From assembly GCA_965215615.1 (NCBI GenBank), contig OZ244068.1:558001-622000 (forward strand): a DNA stretch of 64,000 bases, given 5' to 3'. The stretch is from CBDATA01 sp965215615. GTDB lineage: Bacteria; Acidobacteriota; Vicinamibacteria; Marinacidobacterales; Marinacidobacteraceae. Numbering within the stretch: position 1 is the stretch's first letter; the number at the start of each line of letters is the position of its first letter. Both the position numbers and the translations under genes were made by a program. The notes beneath the pieces are model-generated. The model saw only the letters and a program-made list of their open reading frames with translations, was not told where the DNA came from and did no database searches. Shown piece by piece: positions 34,106-42,718 of this stretch.

Positions 34106-34990
34106 ATGAGTTCCGAAACGCTGTTCGATGCCGCGTTCATGGAGCGGCTCGAATACCTCAAGATGATGGCCGCCCGGATGCTTCCGAGCCGCCACCGGGG
34201 CGAGCACCGGGCGCGCAAGCGGGGCTCCGGGATCGAGCTGGCCGACTACCGGCCCTATGTCGCCGGGGACGACACCCGGGACGTGGACTGGAAGGCGTTC
34301 CTGCGGCTCGACAAGCTCATCCTGCGGGTGTTCGACGAGGAAGCCGATCTTCCCGTGTACCTTTTCGTGGACCGGAGCGCTTCGATGGCGTTCGGAGATC
34401 CCTCGAAATTCGATCACGCCCGCAAGCTGGCCGGCGCTCTGGCCTACATCGGCCTCCTGAATCACGACCTCATCTCGATCGTCTGGTACGGCGACGGGAT
34501 GGGCGAGGTCATGCCGCCGAAGCGCGGGCGCAACCAGGTCTTCCGCGCCTTCCGCTTTCTCGATGCCGGGGAAGCGGGCGGAGAGACTTCGCTTGCCGCC
34601 GCCTTCCGGTCGTTTTTCGGTTCGCGGCGGAAGCGGGGCCTCGCGGTCGTCCTGTCCGACCTGATGGACGGCGGGGATCTCGCTGCCGCTTTCGATGCCT
34701 GCCGCCACCAGAAGCACGATCTGTTCGTGGTTCAGGTTCTCACTCCCGAGGAGCTCGACCCGGCGTTTCCCGATGAAGCGCTGCTCACCGACAGCGAGGA
34801 TGGCTCCGAGCGCCGGGTGCGGGTGACACCCCGGCTGCTCACCCGGTACTCCGAGGCGCTCGAAAAGCACCAGCAGGAGATCGCCGCGTACTGCTCGAAG
34901 TATGGCTTCGGCTGGTCGCTCGCGAACACCGCCGACCCCTTCGAGGAAGCCATCCTGGCCATCTTCATGCAGGACCGCTTCCTCCGCTGA
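34106..34990 (+). CDS. DUF58 domain protein (VWA-like)
   Basis: The 294-residue soluble protein begins with the DUF58 signature (GIELADYRPYVAGDDTRDVD, then WKAFLR) and has a VWA-like metal site in LFVDRSASMAFGD. This family regularly pairs with MoxR ATPases. No membrane helix is present, unlike many DUF58 proteins that carry two. Its stop overlaps the next start as TGATG, so the two are translationally coupled. Function in the cell is not established; envelope stress and assembly roles are reported for related operons. Confidence 0.93.
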   Translation: MSSETLFDAAFMERLEYLKMMAARMLPSRHRGEHRARKRGSGIELADYRPYVAGDDTRDVDWKAFLRLDKLILRVFDEEADLPVYLFVDRSASMAFGDPSKFDHARKLAGALAYIGLLNHDLISIVWYGDGMGEVMPPKRGRNQVFRAFRFLDAGEAGGETSLAAAFRSFFGSRRKRGLAVVLSDLMDGGDLAAAFDACRHQKHDLFVVQVLTPEELDPAFPDEALLTDSEDGSERRVRVTPRLLTRYSEALEKHQQEIAAYCSKYGFGWSLANTADPFEEAILAIFMQDRFLR

Positions 34991-36795
34991 TGACCTTCCA
35001 GGCCGCTCCGCTCTGGCTCGCGCTCGGCGCTCTTTTGACCATCGGAGTGGTTCTGCTGCTCTATCTCCTCCGCCCGGAGCCGCAGCCGGTGGTCGTTCCC
35101 TCCAACCTGATCTGGCGACGGGTTCTCGACGAGCGGCGCCGGCGGGAGGATTTCTGGCGCTGGCTGATTTCCCTGCTCATCGCGCTGCTGATCGGCTTCG
35201 CGATCCTCCTGGCAGTGGGGCGGCCCACGCCGCGGTCGGTCGCCGCCACCGGAGGGCGGACGGTCCTCGTGCTCGACAACGCACCGGGGATGGAAGCGGT
35301 GGGCCCGAGCGGCACGTCCCGTTGGGATCTGGCGCGCGCCCACGCCCGGCGCATCCTCGAATCGGCTGGTGAGACCAGTGAATACCTGCTGCTCGATACG
35401 GCCGGACAGCGCGGCGGGCGCTCCTTCACCTCTTCCCGGGAAGCGCTCGCCGATCTCGAAGCGATGGCTCCGGTGCATGGCGCGGAGCACGGCTTTCCGG
35501 ACCTCGAGGACATCTTCGCGCCGGGGGCGGACCCCGCTTCGGTGGTGTTCCTCGGAGACGGAGTCCGGGTTCCCTCGCTTCCCGAAGGAGTCGAGCGGGT
35601 CTCGGTTTTCGAGCCGGTGGCCAACGCCGGCATCACCGCTTTCGACGTGAGGCCGCTGCCGACCGACCCCGGCCGGTTCGAGGCTTTCGTGGAGGTGGTG
35701 CGTCACCCGGCCGGCCCTTCGGTCGAGGCCGCGGTGGTCGCGCTCCAGATCGATGGTGCCGGCGGAGCGAGTCTTCGTCGCACCCTGCGGCTCGAACCCG
35801 GAATCCCGGAAGGAAGCGCCATCCCGCTCGAAGGGTTCGTGTCCGGGCCGATCCGGGCGGTCCTCGCCGCTTCGGGCGAGGATGGCTATCCGGCCGACGA
35901 CATCGCCCACGCCTATGTGCCCTCCCGCAACCGGCTTCGGGTGGCTCTTCTGGGTCCGGAGAATCCCTATCTCGAAGCAGGGCTACGTCTCGACCCCCGG
36001 GTCACGCTCACCCGCGCCGACACCGTCTCCTCGGTGGATCCGGATCGCACCGATCTGCTCGTCGTCTCCGGCCCGGCACCCGCCGAGGTTCCGTCCCTCC
36101 CGGTTCTTTTCGCCGGAACGGGAGAGGCGGACTGGCTTCCCCCCCGGTTCGAAGGCGATCCGGAAGCTCCGGTCGTCCGCCTGAGCGTCGCTTCGGAAGA
36201 CCACCCCCTGCTGCGCGACCTGGCGCTCGAGGATGCGGTTGCGCCCGCCGACGCGGCTTTCGACCTGGAAGGGGCCGCCTGGGAGTCGCTCCTCGGTGAT
36301 GCCCGCTCCGGCCTGCTGGTGGCTTCCGATCAGCCCCGGCCGGCGCTCGCGTTCTCCTTTCCGGTTGCGCTCTCGAATCTTCCCCTGCTCCCCGATTTTC
36401 CGGTGCTTCTCTCCCGCGCTCTTGGCTGGCTCACCGACATCGAGGTGCGCCGCACCGGGCTCGGGCCGGTCCGGCTCGGGATGTCTTCGGGAGCGGTGTT
36501 CGACGACGACGGCAACGAGGTCGCCCTCCGTTCGCTCGGGACCACCCTGTCTTTCGACGCGAACGAGCCCTCGCTCTACTACGTGGCCGGCGGGGGTCGG
36601 GAGCTCGTGATCGCCGCCAGTCTGCTCGACCGGCAGGTCTCCGATCTGAACCAGTCGGCTTGGGCGGGCGATCCGCCGGCTCTTCCCGGCGACGGCGGTG
36701 TCCCCCGGCAGCCGATCTGGCCCTGGCTGCTCCTCGCCGCGCTGCTGCTCCTCGCGGGGGAATGGATCGCCTTCCACCGCCACGCGACGGTGTGA
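34990..36795 (+). CDS. BatA-like membrane protein with VWA-like domain
   Basis: The 601-residue protein opens with the aerotolerance-regulator N-terminal region: a first helix (about 7-26), the SNLIWRRVLDERRRREDFWR segment, and a second helix (LISLLIALLIGFAILLAVG). A VWA-like domain follows with a degenerate metal site (LVLDNAPGMEAVG), then beta-rich domains and a C-terminal helix (WPWLLLAALLLLAGEWIAF). Such proteins sit in Bat operons with MoxR and DUF58, where they are thought to help cells survive envelope or oxidative stress. The stop overlaps the gltX start as GTGA. Confidence 0.88.
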   Translation: MTFQAAPLWLALGALLTIGVVLLLYLLRPEPQPVVVPSNLIWRRVLDERRRREDFWRWLISLLIALLIGFAILLAVGRPTPRSVAATGGRTVLVLDNAPGMEAVGPSGTSRWDLARAHARRILESAGETSEYLLLDTAGQRGGRSFTSSREALADLEAMAPVHGAEHGFPDLEDIFAPGADPASVVFLGDGVRVPSLPEGVERVSVFEPVANAGITAFDVRPLPTDPGRFEAFVEVVRHPAGPSVEAAVVALQIDGAGGASLRRTLRLEPGIPEGSAIPLEGFVSGPIRAVLAASGEDGYPADDIAHAYVPSRNRLRVALLGPENPYLEAGLRLDPRVTLTRADTVSSVDPDRTDLLVVSGPAPAEVPSLPVLFAGTGEADWLPPRFEGDPEAPVVRLSVASEDHPLLRDLALEDAVAPADAAFDLEGAAWESLLGDARSGLLVASDQPRPALAFSFPVALSNLPLLPDFPVLLSRALGWLTDIEVRRTGLGPVRLGMSSGAVFDDDGNEVALRSLGTTLSFDANEPSLYYVAGGGRELVIAASLLDRQVSDLNQSAWAGDPPALPGDGGVPRQPIWPWLLLAALLLLAGEWIAFHRHATV

Positions 36796-38159
36796 GCGTT
36801 CGCACCCGGATCGCCCCGTCGCCCACCGGGGATCCCCATGTGGGAACTGCGTACCAGGCGCTGCTCAACTACGCCTTCGCCCGCCGCAACGGGGGGGCAT
36901 TCCTGCTTCGCATCGAAGACACCGACCGGGCCCGCTCGAAGGCCGCTTCGGAGGAAGCGATCCTTCGTGCCCTGAAATGGCTCGGCCTCGGCTGGGATGA
37001 GGGGCCGGACATCGGCGGAGCGTTCGGCCCCTACCGCCAGAGCGAGCGCGTCGCCCGGTACCGCGAAGTGGCCGGGCGACTCCTCGACGAGGGGCACGCG
37101 TACCAGGACCGGAGCCCCGGCCAGGACGGCTACGCCATCCGGCTCAGGACCCCGGAAGAGGGGCGGATCGCGCTCCCGGATCGTCTGCGTCCCGGCCTGA
37201 CCAAGGACTGGGCTTCGGTGGACGACCCGGTGCTCCTGAAGTCGGACGGGTTCCCGACCTACCACCTCGCGAACGTGGTGGATGACCACCTGATGCAGAT
37301 CAGCGATGTGATTCGTGGAGAGGAGTGGATCGCTTCGCTGCCGAAGCACCTGCTGCTCTACGAAGCTCTCGGGTGGGAGCCACCCCGCTTCTGGCACGTT
37401 CCGTTGCTCCGCAACAAGGACAAGAACCGGTCCAAGCTCAGCAAGCGGAAGAGCCCCACCTCGGTGGATTTCTATCGGGAGGCGGGCTTCCTGCCGGAGG
37501 CGCTTCTCAACTTCCTCGGGATGCTGATCTGGACCCGGGCCGAAGGCGAGGAGAAGTTCGATCTCGATGCCTTCGTCGCGGGGTTCGACCTGTCCTCCCT
37601 CTCGCTCGCCGGAGCGGTTTTCGACACCGAAAAGCTGGCCTGGCTGAACGGCCGCTACATCCGCGAGAACCACACTCCGGAAGAGCTCGCCGGAAGGCTC
37701 CGGGAATGGCGCTTCGACGAGCAGACTCTCGGCCGGATCGTCGCGCTGGCCCAGCCGCGGATGCGCTCGCTCGGCGATTTCGGCTTCCTGACTGCCTTCT
37801 TCTTCGCCGACGAGGTTCCACTCGACCCGGAAGCGCTCGCCGGCAACCGGGAGGCCGCCGAAGTGGCGGAATGGCTGCTGCTCGCCGAGTGGGCGCTTTC
37901 GGATCTCGACGAGTTCACCGAGGAGGCGATCAAGGAAGCGCTTCGCGACCTCGCAGGGAAGCTCGGAATCGGGCTCTCGAAGCTCACCCGGCCGCTCTAT
38001 CTGGCGATCACCGGCGCTTCCTCTTCCACCCCGCTCTTCGGGTCCATGGTGGTCCTCGGAAGCGGGATGACCCGCGTGCGTCTGCGTCGCGCCCGATCCG
38101 CGCTCGGCGGGGTTCCCCGTCGCCGCGAGAAGGAACTCGAGTCTCAGCGGATGGTGTAG
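36792..38159 (+). CDS. gltX: Glutamyl-tRNA synthetase
   Basis: A GTG at 36792 overlapping the BatA stop gives 455 residues. The class I signature is RIAPSPTGDPHVGTAY, the second is SKLSKRKSPTSV (KLSKR), and the discriminating region TFHLANVV-like text appears as TYHLANVVDDHLM. The anticodon-binding domain is the bacterial all-helical type. It charges tRNA-Glu; because glnS is also in this window, a strict discriminating enzyme is likely. Being the last gene of a MoxR operon is unusual for a housekeeping synthetase. The end overlaps the convergent PQQ-propeller gene by 16 bases. Confidence 0.95.
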   Translation: MSVRTRIAPSPTGDPHVGTAYQALLNYAFARRNGGAFLLRIEDTDRARSKAASEEAILRALKWLGLGWDEGPDIGGAFGPYRQSERVARYREVAGRLLDEGHAYQDRSPGQDGYAIRLRTPEEGRIALPDRLRPGLTKDWASVDDPVLLKSDGFPTYHLANVVDDHLMQISDVIRGEEWIASLPKHLLLYEALGWEPPRFWHVPLLRNKDKNRSKLSKRKSPTSVDFYREAGFLPEALLNFLGMLIWTRAEGEEKFDLDAFVAGFDLSSLSLAGAVFDTEKLAWLNGRYIRENHTPEELAGRLREWRFDEQTLGRIVALAQPRMRSLGDFGFLTAFFFADEVPLDPEALAGNREAAEVAEWLLLAEWALSDLDEFTEEAIKEALRDLAGKLGIGLSKLTRPLYLAITGASSSTPLFGSMVVLGSGMTRVRLRRARSALGGVPRRREKELESQRMV

Positions 38160-39367
38160 AGCGTGAGGTCCGAGACGTCCTTGACGAAGATCCGGTCGCC
38201 GCTCAGGGTGGGCTGGGTCCAGGTCTCGCCCTCTCCCACCTCGTAGCGCCGGACCTCTTCGAGTCCGGCCCGCGAAGCCTCGAAGATCACGAGCTCGGCA
38301 TCGGTCTCGAGCGAGACGACGGCACCCCCGACACGGAGCATGGCCGCGTTCTCCGCCTGTCGGGGCGCGCTCTTCCAGAGCAGGTTCCCGTCATCGAGGT
38401 CCATGGCGACGTACTGCCCGCTGTTCCGGTGCGAGAGTCCGAACAGCACGCCCTCTCCCACCACCGGGTTCGCCATGTAGAGCGAGGCTTCCCTCGTGCT
38501 CCAGGCATCCTCGGTCGTCCAGCCGTCCCCGTCGCGCAGGACCCGGAACGCCGTCACCCCGGCAGAGCGGCCGGTCTGGATCACCATGTCCCGGTGACGG
38601 ACCGGGGTCTGCGAAGTGGTGTCCGAGGGAGTGGTGAACGGGCGGCTCCAGAGGAGTTCCCCACTCTCGAAGGAAACACCCACCAGAAAGTTCTGGGTGA
38701 AGGTCACGACCTGCCCCGTGCCGTCGAAATCGAAGAGCATCGGAGAGCCGTAGGCGGGTCCGTCGCCGTCCCAGCTCCAGCGCGGCTCTCCGGTGGCCGC
38801 GTCGAAACCGGTCAGCGCCCCGTCGTCGTGCCCTCCCACATGCACCACCACGAGGCCCTCCCGGACCAGCGGGGACATGGAGGTGTGGTAGAGCGGCTCG
38901 ACTCCGGTTCCCGGCACATGCCAGAGGCGCTCTCCGGTCGCTGCGTCCCACGCGGTCACCGAACCGGTCATCCCGTGCGCGTAGAGCCGCCCGTCCCGAA
39001 ATGCCGGGGTGGACTTCGGCCCCGGTCCGTGGCTCGCGGTGGCCGGGCTCATCTCGAACTCGGCCGGGTAGGCGTTTCGCCAGAGCGTCGCTCCGGTTTG
39101 CGCGTCGAGCGCCAGCATGACCTCCTCGGTCCCCTGGCGGGCGAATTGATAGAGGACATCCCCCACCAGCAGCGGGGTGGCGTAGCCGAGGCCGACCTCC
39201 GCCGACCAGCGGAGAACCAGCTCTTCCGGCCACTCTTCGGGAATATCGAACCCGGCCACCACTCCGTCCCGATCCGCGCCCCGCCACTCGGGCCAGTCCT
39301 CGCCAACGACGGGCGCGACGGCGAAAAGCCCGGCAAGCGTCAAACAGATCGCGGAGGATGGTTTCAT
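38144..39367 (-). CDS. PQQ-type beta-propeller secreted protein
   Basis: The 407-residue protein has a signal peptide (SAICLTLAGLFAVAPVVG) followed by DWPEWRGADRDGV, the standard opening of periplasmic PQQ-repeat propellers, and blade motifs such as LDAQTGATLWR, WDAATGERLWH and FDAATGEPRWSW. These resemble BamB and quinoprotein propellers but lack a clear PQQ-binding set, so an enzymatic role is doubtful. It is transcribed alone and faces the secreted-protein gene at 39453 across 85 bases. Confidence 0.88.
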   Translation of the reverse strand: MKPSSAICLTLAGLFAVAPVVGEDWPEWRGADRDGVVAGFDIPEEWPEELVLRWSAEVGLGYATPLLVGDVLYQFARQGTEEVMLALDAQTGATLWRNAYPAEFEMSPATASHGPGPKSTPAFRDGRLYAHGMTGSVTAWDAATGERLWHVPGTGVEPLYHTSMSPLVREGLVVVHVGGHDDGALTGFDAATGEPRWSWDGDGPAYGSPMLFDFDGTGQVVTFTQNFLVGVSFESGELLWSRPFTTPSDTTSQTPVRHRDMVIQTGRSAGVTAFRVLRDGDGWTTEDAWSTREASLYMANPVVGEGVLFGLSHRNSGQYVAMDLDDGNLLWKSAPRQAENAAMLRVGGAVVSLETDAELVIFEASRAGLEEVRRYEVGEGETWTQPTLSGDRIFVKDVSDLTLYTIR

Positions 39368-39452
39368 GGCATTTCTCCCGTTTTTCTTTCGGCCCGGATT
39401 CTGACATCAAATCGTGGTTCCGACCGGGCGCCGGACCGGATAGCATCTCCCC

Positions 39453-39926
39453 ATGCGTCTTCTTCTCCGCTCCGCCGCGATGCTTCCGGCTCTTCTGCTC
39501 GTCGCGCCGCTCTTCGCCCAGCAGCCCGATGCCGGCTCGCCCCGCTTCGGGGTCTGGAAGCTGCGTTCGGACAACCCGCCGCCCTACAGCAACATCATGA
39601 CCTACCGGCCGTGGAGCGACGGCGGGATGAGCATCACGGTGGCGACGACGAACCCCGAGGGCGAGAGCTCCGAGTGGGGCTACAACACCATGTTCGACGG
39701 GGTGTTCCGGACGGTGACCGGGCTCGAAGGCTCGGACACCGCGGTCGAGGTGGTGGATGAGCGCTCCACCCGCATCCTCAACCGCCGGGACGGACACGTC
39801 TATCAGGTCATCATCAACACTCTCAACGAGGCGGGCGACCGTATCGACAACGACTACATCCGGTTCGACGAGGAAGGGCGCGTCCTCCGGGTCACCCGCG
39901 CCACCTACGACCGGATCGAGGACTGA
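39453..39926 (+). CDS. Secreted protein of unknown function
   Basis: The 157-residue product has a signal peptide (SAAMLPALLLVAPLFAQQ) and a compact beta-rich remainder (FGVWKLRSDNPPPYSN, then repeated T/V strands, ending EEGRVLRVTRATYDR). No family is recognised. Similar small secreted proteins with KLN or KLR plus PxxYSN-like openings occur in several soil and marine bacteria as I recall them, without known function. The stop overlaps the start of the selenoprotein gene (TGATG), which suggests that they share an operon. Confidence 0.75.
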   Translation: MRLLLRSAAMLPALLLVAPLFAQQPDAGSPRFGVWKLRSDNPPPYSNIMTYRPWSDGGMSITVATTNPEGESSEWGYNTMFDGVFRTVTGLEGSDTAVEVVDERSTRILNRRDGHVYQVIINTLNEAGDRIDNDYIRFDEEGRVLRVTRATYDRIED

Positions 39927-40285
39927 TGATGAGCGAGCGAACCGTGGCGTGGCGCTACCACCGTCCTGGTTGAACGAGCTGCCAGCGAACGCAGGAGTTT
40001 CTTGCGGAACACGGGATCCAGGACGGAGAAGTCACGAACGCGAACCGGGATCCGGTCGTCGGTGCCGACTCGGTGGCGCTGCTCGAAGGGGTCGCGGAAC
40101 TGGTTGTCGCCCGGGGGCGTCGGTTCGACTCCCACGACCTGAGCGGGGGCCTGCCGGCCGATCCGGAAGCGCTCCTGCTGGGCCGGTCCGGGAAACTGCG
40201 CGCCCCCACCATGCGGGTCGGAAACCGGTTGCTCGTCGGGTACAACAAGGAGATGTACGAGTCCGTCTTTGGAATCGCCGGATGA
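39926..40285 (+). CDS. ArsC/glutaredoxin-like selenoprotein (in-frame UGA)
   Basis: Read from the ATG at 39926, the frame is interrupted only by a UGA at 39971-39973 (codon 16) and then continues to a stop at 40283-40285, giving 119 residues. The sequence around it is WRYHRPG-Sec-TSCQRTQEFL, a UxxC redox motif in exactly the place where thioredoxin-fold ArsC-like proteins carry CxxC. The C-terminal RAPTMRVGNRLLVGYNKEMY is also typical of the fold. Both ends overlap neighbouring genes by one to four bases, which supports translation of the full frame. I recall an ArsC family with Sec/Cys exchange. If Sec is not inserted, only 15 residues would be made. Selenium-insertion genes are not in this window. 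Confidence 0.8.
39973..39999 (+). promoter_or_regulatory. Candidate bacterial SECIS hairpin
   Basis: Just after the UGA, bases 39979-39982 (CTGC) pair with 39991-39994 (GCAG) around an eight-base loop CAGCGAAC. Below an asymmetric internal loop, AAC (39973-39975) can pair with GTT (39997-39999). Bacterial SECIS elements lie immediately downstream of the UGA and present a small apical loop to SelB. The pairing was found by eye and no energy was computed. Confidence 0.5.
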
Positions 40286-41400
40286 CGATGGCTCGGTCCC
40301 GCGGACGCACCCGTCGGGTCGGGCTTCTTCGGGCTCTCGATCTCCGGATCCGGGTTCGGGCGCAGATGGGCCGCTGGTTGGTCCGCGCCATTTCGATGGG
40401 GGCTCCCGCGCCGGTGCTGGCCCGCCTGCTGCGCGCTGGTGCCGATCCGGGTGCGTGCGACTCCGAAGGGCACACCAGTCTGACCGCGGCGCTGCTCGCG
40501 AAGTGCGACAAGGGCGCTCTCGCCCTGCTGCTCGCCGCCGGTGCCGATCCGGGTGCGCCCCGCGGGGCGGAGTGGCCGCCGTTGCTCACCGCGGTCGCGA
40601 TCGGCCTCGATGCGGACATCGTCGAGCTGCTGCTCGCCGCCGGTGCCAATCCACGGGCGGAGCAGCCCGGCGGCGCGGGTCCGCTTCACGTGCTGGTGGC
40701 GAGGGGGGAGCGCCGGGAGGATCCGGCGGAGGTTCCGCGCCAGATCCGGGTCGCCGAGGCTCTCCTCGCTGGCGGTGCCGATCCGGAGGCTCATGGGGAG
40801 GACCGGGTGACTCCTCTCCACTTCGTGGCTTCCCACGGGCCGCCGGAACTGGTCCCGGTTCTGGTCGCGGGGGGCGCGGACCCCGATTTTCCGGGCACCG
40901 GCGGTTTCACCGCGCTTCACGCCGCGGTTGGCCGAAGCCGCAGCGCTGTGGCGGAGGCGTTGCTCGCGGCGGGTGCGGACCCGAACGCCCGCACCGAGCG
41001 GGGCATCACGCCGGTTTACCTGTTACGCGAGGATGGCGATCCGGCGACGCTGCTGCGGATGCTGGTGGATGCCGGCGCGGATCTCGACGCGAGAAGCCGG
41101 GCCGGTGCCACGCCGCTCCATCACGCGGTGGCGGAGGCGGCTTCCGCCACCATCATCCGCCTGCTCCTCGAAGCGGGTGCCGACCCGTGTGTCGCGAGTC
41201 GCGGCGGCGTGACTCCGCTCCACCTCGCCGCGCACGAGGCGACCGATCCGGCGATCGTCACGGTACTGCTGGACTTCGGGGCCGACCCCGGTGCCCGGGA
41301 TGTCCGGGGAGTCACACCCCGGGATCTCGCCCGCCACAACCGCGCCCTCGACGACTCCGAAGCGCTCGCGCTCCTCGAAATGAGCCCCCTGATCCACTGA
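40282..41400 (+). CDS. Ankyrin-repeat protein
   Basis: The ATG at 40282 overlaps the selenoprotein stop (ATGA), giving 372 residues. About nine ankyrin repeats are visible, each with a LLLAAGADP-type end and GxTPLHxA start: LLRAGADPGACD, LLLAAGADPGAP, LLLAAGANPRAE, LLAGGADPEAHG, LVAGGADPDFPG, LLAAGADPNART, LVDAGADLDARS, LLEAGADPCVAS and LLDFGADPGARD. No signal peptide is seen; a basic N-terminus (MARSRGRTRRV) leads straight in. Partners are unknown. A stretch near 41081-41150 has been copied twice into the downstream triplication. Confidence 0.9.
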   Translation: MTMARSRGRTRRVGLLRALDLRIRVRAQMGRWLVRAISMGAPAPVLARLLRAGADPGACDSEGHTSLTAALLAKCDKGALALLLAAGADPGAPRGAEWPPLLTAVAIGLDADIVELLLAAGANPRAEQPGGAGPLHVLVARGERREDPAEVPRQIRVAEALLAGGADPEAHGEDRVTPLHFVASHGPPELVPVLVAGGADPDFPGTGGFTALHAAVGRSRSAVAEALLAAGADPNARTERGITPVYLLREDGDPATLLRMLVDAGADLDARSRAGATPLHHAVAEAASATIIRLLLEAGADPCVASRGGVTPLHLAAHEATDPAIVTVLLDFGADPGARDVRGVTPRDLARHNRALDDSEALALLEMSPLIH

Positions 41401-41431
41401 CCGGATAGAGCGGCGCGGGGTGGGCAGCCTT

Positions 41432-41779
41432 CTACGCGGCGCTGGCCGGTGGGGTGGGGCTTTCCCTTCGGGGCGTGAGGAACGGGACCGCGCCTTCGAG
41501 CCGGGCAACGCGTTCGGCTAGGGACTGGACCTCGCGGCGGATCGCCTGACGTTCGGCGCTGGCGGCGGCCAACCCGTCGCGAAGCTCGGTACGGAGTTCC
41601 GCGATTTCGGCGCGAAGTTCGGTACGGAGTTCCGCGATTTCGGCGCGAAGTTCGGTACGTACGCCGCCAATTTCGGCGCGCACATCGCGGATTTCGGCGC
41701 GCACGGAGCGGAGGCCGGTCAGCATGAGAGCCGCAAGACTCACCCCGACGGCGAGAATCGCGACCAGCGAGGCATCCAT
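41432..41779 (-). CDS. Small membrane coiled-coil protein, copy 1
   Basis: Starting at the ATG at 41779, the 115-residue product has one membrane helix (SLVAILAVGVSLAALMLTGL) followed by a regular coiled coil built from RAEIRDV-type seven-residue and AEIAELRTELR eleven-residue units (two of the latter), then ERVARLEG and a short Pro/Ala tail. Function is unknown. It is one of three tandem near-identical genes. The coiled coil could form trimers or longer rods on the cytoplasmic or periplasmic face. Confidence 0.7.
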   Translation of the reverse strand: MDASLVAILAVGVSLAALMLTGLRSVRAEIRDVRAEIGGVRTELRAEIAELRTELRAEIAELRTELRDGLAAASAERQAIRREVQSLAERVARLEGAVPFLTPRRESPTPPASAA

Positions 41780-41890
41780 GCGGTGGACTCTACACGTTCT
41801 TCGGGTTGCGAGGGCCGCCGCGAGCCTCGACACGAGAATCCGGGCCGGTGCGGCTCCGCTCCACCACGCGGAGGCGGCTTCGGCCGCTGT

Positions 41891-42271
41891 CTATGCGGCG
41901 CTGGCTGGCGGAGCGGAGCTTTCCTTTCGGGGCGTGAGGAACGGGACCGCGCCTTCGAGCCGGGCAACGCGTTCGGCTAGGGACTGGACCTCGCGGCGGA
42001 TCGCCTGACGTTCGGCGCTGGCGGCGGCCAACCCGTCGCGAAGCTCGGTACGGAGTTCCGCGATTTCGGCGCGAAGTTCGGTACGGAGTTCCGCGATTTC
42101 GGCGCGAAGTTCGGTACGGAGTTCCGCGATTTCGTCGCGAAGCTCGGTACGTACGCCGCCAATTTCGGCGCGAACATCACGGATTTCGGCGCGCACGGAG
42201 CGGAGGCCGGTCAGCATGAGAGCCGCAAGACTCACCCCGACGGCGAGAATCGCGACCAGCGAGGCATCCAT
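41891..42271 (-). CDS. Small membrane coiled-coil protein, copy 2
   Basis: This 126-residue protein is nearly identical to the copies on either side but has three 33-bp/11-residue units (AEIAELRTELR), making it 11 residues longer than copy 1. The membrane helix and C-terminal LEGAVPFLTPR segment are the same. The start at 42271 follows the duplicated upstream sequence. Function is unknown; the length difference shows that the repeat number changes after duplication. Confidence 0.7.
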   Translation of the reverse strand: MDASLVAILAVGVSLAALMLTGLRSVRAEIRDVRAEIGGVRTELRDEIAELRTELRAEIAELRTELRAEIAELRTELRDGLAAASAERQAIRREVQSLAERVARLEGAVPFLTPRKESSAPPASAA

Positions 42272-42382
42272 GCGGTGGACTCTACACGTTCTTCGGGTTG
42301 CGAGGGCCGCCGCGAGCCTCGACACGAGAATCCAGGCCGGTGCGGCTCCGCTCCACCACGCGGAGGCGGCTTCGGCCGCTGT

Positions 42383-42718
42383 CTATGCGGCGCTGGCTGG
42401 CGGAGCGGAGCTTTCCCGGCGGGGCGTGAGGAACGGGACCGCGCCTTCGAGCCGGGCGACGCGTTCCGCGAGGGATTGGACATCATGACGGATCGCCTGG
42501 CGCTCGGCACTGGCGGCGGCCAACCCGTCGCGAAGTTCGGTACGGAGTTCTGCGATTTCGGCGCGAAGCTCGGTGCGTACGCCGCCAATTTCGGCGCGCA
42601 CATCGCGGATTTCGGCGCGAACATCACGGATTTCGGCGCGCACGGAGCGGAGGCCGGTCAGCATGAGAGCCGCAAGACTCACCCCGACGGCGAGGGTCGC
42701 GACCAGCGAGGCATCCAT
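42383..42718 (-). CDS. Small membrane coiled-coil protein, copy 3
   Basis: The 111-residue copy 3 has only one AEIAELRTELR unit but an extra RAEIRDV unit. Several point changes (VATLAVG, RHDVQSL) make it the most different copy, so it may be the oldest. It is divergent from the S9 peptidase gene at 42782. Function is unknown, as for the other copies. Confidence 0.7.
   Translation of the reverse strand: MDASLVATLAVGVSLAALMLTGLRSVRAEIRDVRAEIRDVRAEIGGVRTELRAEIAELRTELRDGLAAASAERQAIRHDVQSLAERVARLEGAVPFLTPRRESSAPPASAA

Noticed and set aside
39971..39973. The UGA as a true stop, making 39926-40285 a pseudogene
   Set aside because: The UGA falls exactly at the redox Cys position, the frame is intact on both sides, both gene junctions overlap, and a hairpin follows. 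A decayed gene would be unlikely to show all four.
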